In this document: positions 4,528 through 5,548 of the stretch, piece after piece
How the letters are laid out: every line of letters begins with the position of its first letter
Numbering within the stretch: position 1 is the first letter of the stretch
NCBI GenBank assembly: GCA_900544065.1
Contig: UQTR01000105.1
Location: 1-5,548, forward strand
Source: an uncultured Collinsella sp.
Lineage (GTDB): Bacteria; Actinomycetota; Coriobacteriia; Coriobacteriales; Coriobacteriaceae
DNA length: 5,548 bases
Direction of reading: 5' to 3'
Program-made: the position numbers and the translations under genes
The notes under the pieces: generated by a model
Seen by the model: the letters and a program-made list of their open reading frames with translations, nothing else
Databases searched by the model: none
What the model was told of the DNA's origin: nothing

Positions 4528-4530
4528 GAC
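4492..4530 (+). repeat. Right arm of inverted repeat bracketing the small ORF
   Basis: GGCGCTGCCC (4492-4501) is an exact complement of leader bases 4305-4314, and CTGCCGTCGAC (4520-4530) complements 4283-4293 with one G-T pair. The two blocks are spaced by 18 bases here and 11 in the leader. The element reads like a diverged, inverted copy of the leader, including a TAGAAT box just outside it. Confidence 0.6.
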
Positions 4531-4533
4531 ACT

Positions 4534-4562
4534 ATTCTACCCACGAATGACATTTTGAACAA
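4534..4562 (-). promoter_or_regulatory. Possible minus-strand promoter facing the small ORF
   Basis: On the minus strand TTGTTC (4562-4557), 17 bases and TAGAAT (4539-4534) form a candidate promoter pointing back at the peptide gene. The -10 matches that of the possible sense promoter at 4270-4275, and both precede the same GT(T/C)GACGGCAG sequence. The -35 is poor (three of six), so this is tentative. Confidence 0.3.
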
Positions 4563-4616
4563 TCGGCAATGCCACTCCAAAAGCCGGGTACAACTGGCAC
4601 AACCTAGGCGGTCGCT

Positions 4617-4650
4617 GGATGTGACAAAGGGACTGCCCTTCGTCACATCC
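4617..4650. repeat. Palindromic repeat, copy 2
   Basis: GGATGTGACAAAGGG (4617-4631) and CCCTTCGTCACATCC (4636-4650) form a 15-position stem with one mismatch around ACTG. Copy 1, at 4186-4211, shares the TGTGACAAAGGGAC start but has a shortened right arm. The two copies flank the small-ORF locus in the same orientation. No T-run is next to it, so it fits a dispersed palindromic repeat at least as well as a terminator. Confidence 0.65.
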
Positions 4651-4673
4651 AAATTATTGCCTTTACGTGTTGA

Positions 4674-4718
4674 TGCACACGGTGTGCAATAATACTCGCA
4701 CTGTGCAATAGCGCACAG
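4674..4718 (+). promoter_or_regulatory. Promoter and operator repeats before the second TetR gene
   Basis: TGCACAC-G-GTGTGCA (4674-4688) is a palindrome with 7-bp arms, and CTGTGC (4701-4706) pairs with GCACAG (4713-4718). TGTGCAATA occurs twice in the same direction, at 4683-4691 and 4702-4710, 19 bp apart. An extended -10-like TGCAATAAT (4685-4693) lies inside the first repeat; the -35 is weak. This arrangement suits autoregulation by the TetR-type protein encoded directly downstream. Confidence 0.5.
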
Positions 4719-4739
4719 GCTGAGTAACAAGGAGGACGT

Positions 4740-5450
4740 TTGTCCCAGCTCGAGAAATGCGATCGCCGGTCCCTTCGCTCGCAGCGTGCCCTTCGCCAGG
4801 CACTTGCCAGCGAGCTTGCCGAAAGCGGCGACCTTTCGCGCATTAACGTCGCGTCGCTCACCGAGCGTGCCGGCCTTACGCGCCGCACGTTCTATTCGCA
4901 CTACCGCGATATTCCCGACTTTATCAATCAAATCGAGGATGGCTTGCTGGCCGAGATCCGTGAGCGCATTGAGCTCATCACTGCAGCTCAGTTGCCTGAC
5001 CTCTATCACAACATCGATGAGCTCGAGCCAGCGCCCGGTTCGGTTGAGCTACTGCGTTATCTTGCGGCCAACCGCGACTTAATCGGTGCGCTGTTGGGTC
5101 CGGGCGGCGACCAGGCCTTCATTAAAAGGATCATCGACACTGCGCGTGAGGCTGTGGTGCCGCGTGCGCAGACGGGTATTTTGGGCCTGGCGCTGGGCAC
5201 GTTCTTTGACTACTACGTTACCTACGTCGTGAGTGCCGAGGTCGGCATGATTCAGCGCTGGTTTGAGCGTGGACTCACCGAATCGCCCGAGGCCATGGCG
5301 CGCATTATGACGGTGCTCGCTTTTGTGCGCCCTGGTGACCTGTATGGCCAACCCATCGATATCAACGTGCCGGAATACGGCATGAAGTTATTGAATTTGC
5401 AGCTCGAGGACGCGGCCGACACCGCCGCAGCCGTCGAGCCCAACAACTAA
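4740..5450 (+). CDS. TetR/AcrR-family regulator with TTG start
   Basis: A 236-residue TetR-family regulator. The N-terminus RSLRSQRALRQALASELAE leads into the helix-turn-helix INVASLTERAGLTRRTFYSHY (35-55), with recognition helix TRRTFYSHY. The C-terminal part, FFDYYVTYVVSAEVGMIQRW followed by ESPEAMARIM (155-190), matches the TetR_C_8-like C-terminal domain, in which a Trp and an ESPEEM-type motif are usual. The tail after about 200 is hydrophilic and low in complexity near the end. The TTG at 4740 is chosen because AAGGAGG (4729-4735) lies four bases before it and no ATG or GTG is suitably placed. The next gene starts 12 bases after its stop, so it is the first gene of an operon and probably regulates its partner. 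Palindromic repeats in its promoter suggest autoregulation. Ligand unknown. Confidence 0.92.
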   Translation: MSQLEKCDRRSLRSQRALRQALASELAESGDLSRINVASLTERAGLTRRTFYSHYRDIPDFINQIEDGLLAEIRERIELITAAQLPDLYHNIDELEPAPGSVELLRYLAANRDLIGALLGPGGDQAFIKRIIDTAREAVVPRAQTGILGLALGTFFDYYVTYVVSAEVGMIQRWFERGLTESPEAMARIMTVLAFVRPGDLYGQPIDINVPEYGMKLLNLQLEDAADTAAAVEPNN

Positions 5451-5462
5451 GAGGAGAGACAG

Positions 5463-5500
5463 ATGAGCAAACTCGTCGAGGGCATCAAGGACCGCATGGT
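5463..5500 (+). CDS. Start of an unknown gene, cut by the insert end
   Basis: ATG at 5463 opens MSKLVEGIKDRM and runs to the end of genomic DNA at 5500. GAGGAGAG (5451-5458) is a good ribosome-binding site, five bases upstream. It lies 12 bases after the TetR stop codon, so the two genes are probably co-transcribed. The twelve whole codons left are too few to name a function; bases after 5500 are adapter and must not be translated. Confidence 0.7.
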
Positions 5501-5548
5501 CTGTCTCTTATACACATCTCCGAGCCCACGAGACCCTAAGACATCTCG
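5501..5548 (-). other. Nextera Read 2 adapter, i7 index and P7 start (artefact)
   Basis: Bases 5501-5534 match the reverse complement of the Nextera Read 2 adapter, beginning with the Tn5 mosaic end CTGTCTCTTATACACATCT. CCTAAGAC (5535-5542) matches an i7 index as I remember it, and ATCTCG (5543-5548) begins the P7 sequence. With the 5' adapter, this shows the window is one tagmented fragment read or assembled end to end. Confidence 0.97.

Noticed and set aside
4531..4616. A tRNA or other structured RNA gene in the gap before the second repeat
   Set aside because: No cloverleaf arms or conserved T-loop sequence could be found; only a weak TGCCA/TGGCA pairing (4570-4574 with 4595-4599) is visible.
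4670..4695. TTGATG / TAATAC as promoter of the second tetR gene
   Set aside because: Spacing is only 14 bases; the extended -10 at 4685-4693 is more plausible.
4422..5009. Minus-strand open frame across the small-ORF 3' region and the second tetR gene
   Set aside because: It runs through the tetR promoter and helix-turn-helix coding region in antisense and has no recognisable motif.
1..5548. CRISPR array, insertion sequence or transposase gene
   Set aside because: No regularly spaced direct repeats and no transposase-like protein; the Tn5 ends are library adapters.

Overview
This looks like DNA from a high-GC actinobacterium of the Coriobacteriia, most likely a Collinsella-like gut organism. 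I base that on the G/C-ending codons, the amt-glnK gene order and the general look of the proteins; it is an inference without a database search. The first 41 and last 48 bases are Illumina Nextera adapter and index sequence, so the genomic insert is about 42-5500. Both outermost genes are cut by the insert ends, not by biology.

Layout, left to right, all genes on the + strand. (1) The C-terminal half of an ammonium channel (amt), then a 145-base structured spacer, then glnK, encoding a P-II protein. This is a nitrogen-uptake pair in which GlnK plugs the channel. This GlnK lacks the modifiable Tyr51 of the T-loop. (2) A TetR-family repressor gene followed by a DHA3-type MFS efflux gene. Between them lie two near-identical TACATAC-N5-GTATGTA operators and a terminator-like hairpin, so this reads as a repressor-controlled efflux module. 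(3) A Cof-type HAD phosphatase gene whose ribosome-binding site lies in a perfect 15-bp inverted repeat. (4) A 554-base stretch, 4186-4739, without a long gene. It contains a terminator-like hairpin, a candidate LexA (SOS) box inside a promoter, a leader that can hide its own ribosome-binding site, a 41-codon ORF for a membrane peptide with an Arg/Lys-rich tail, an inverted repeat bracketing that ORF, and a possible convergent antisense promoter. (5) A second TetR-type regulator with a TTG start and repeats in its promoter, and the first 12 codons of a downstream gene.

The most interesting part is 4228-4562. The parts (LexA-like box, structured leader, tiny cationic membrane peptide, possible 5'-3' mRNA pairing and possible antisense RNA) together resemble SOS-induced type I toxin loci such as tisB/istR-1 or dinQ/agrB of E. 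coli. No homology to those is claimed. A second theme is that three genes (tetR at 1189, the HAD gene and the small peptide gene) have inverted repeats whose right arm covers the ribosome-binding site.
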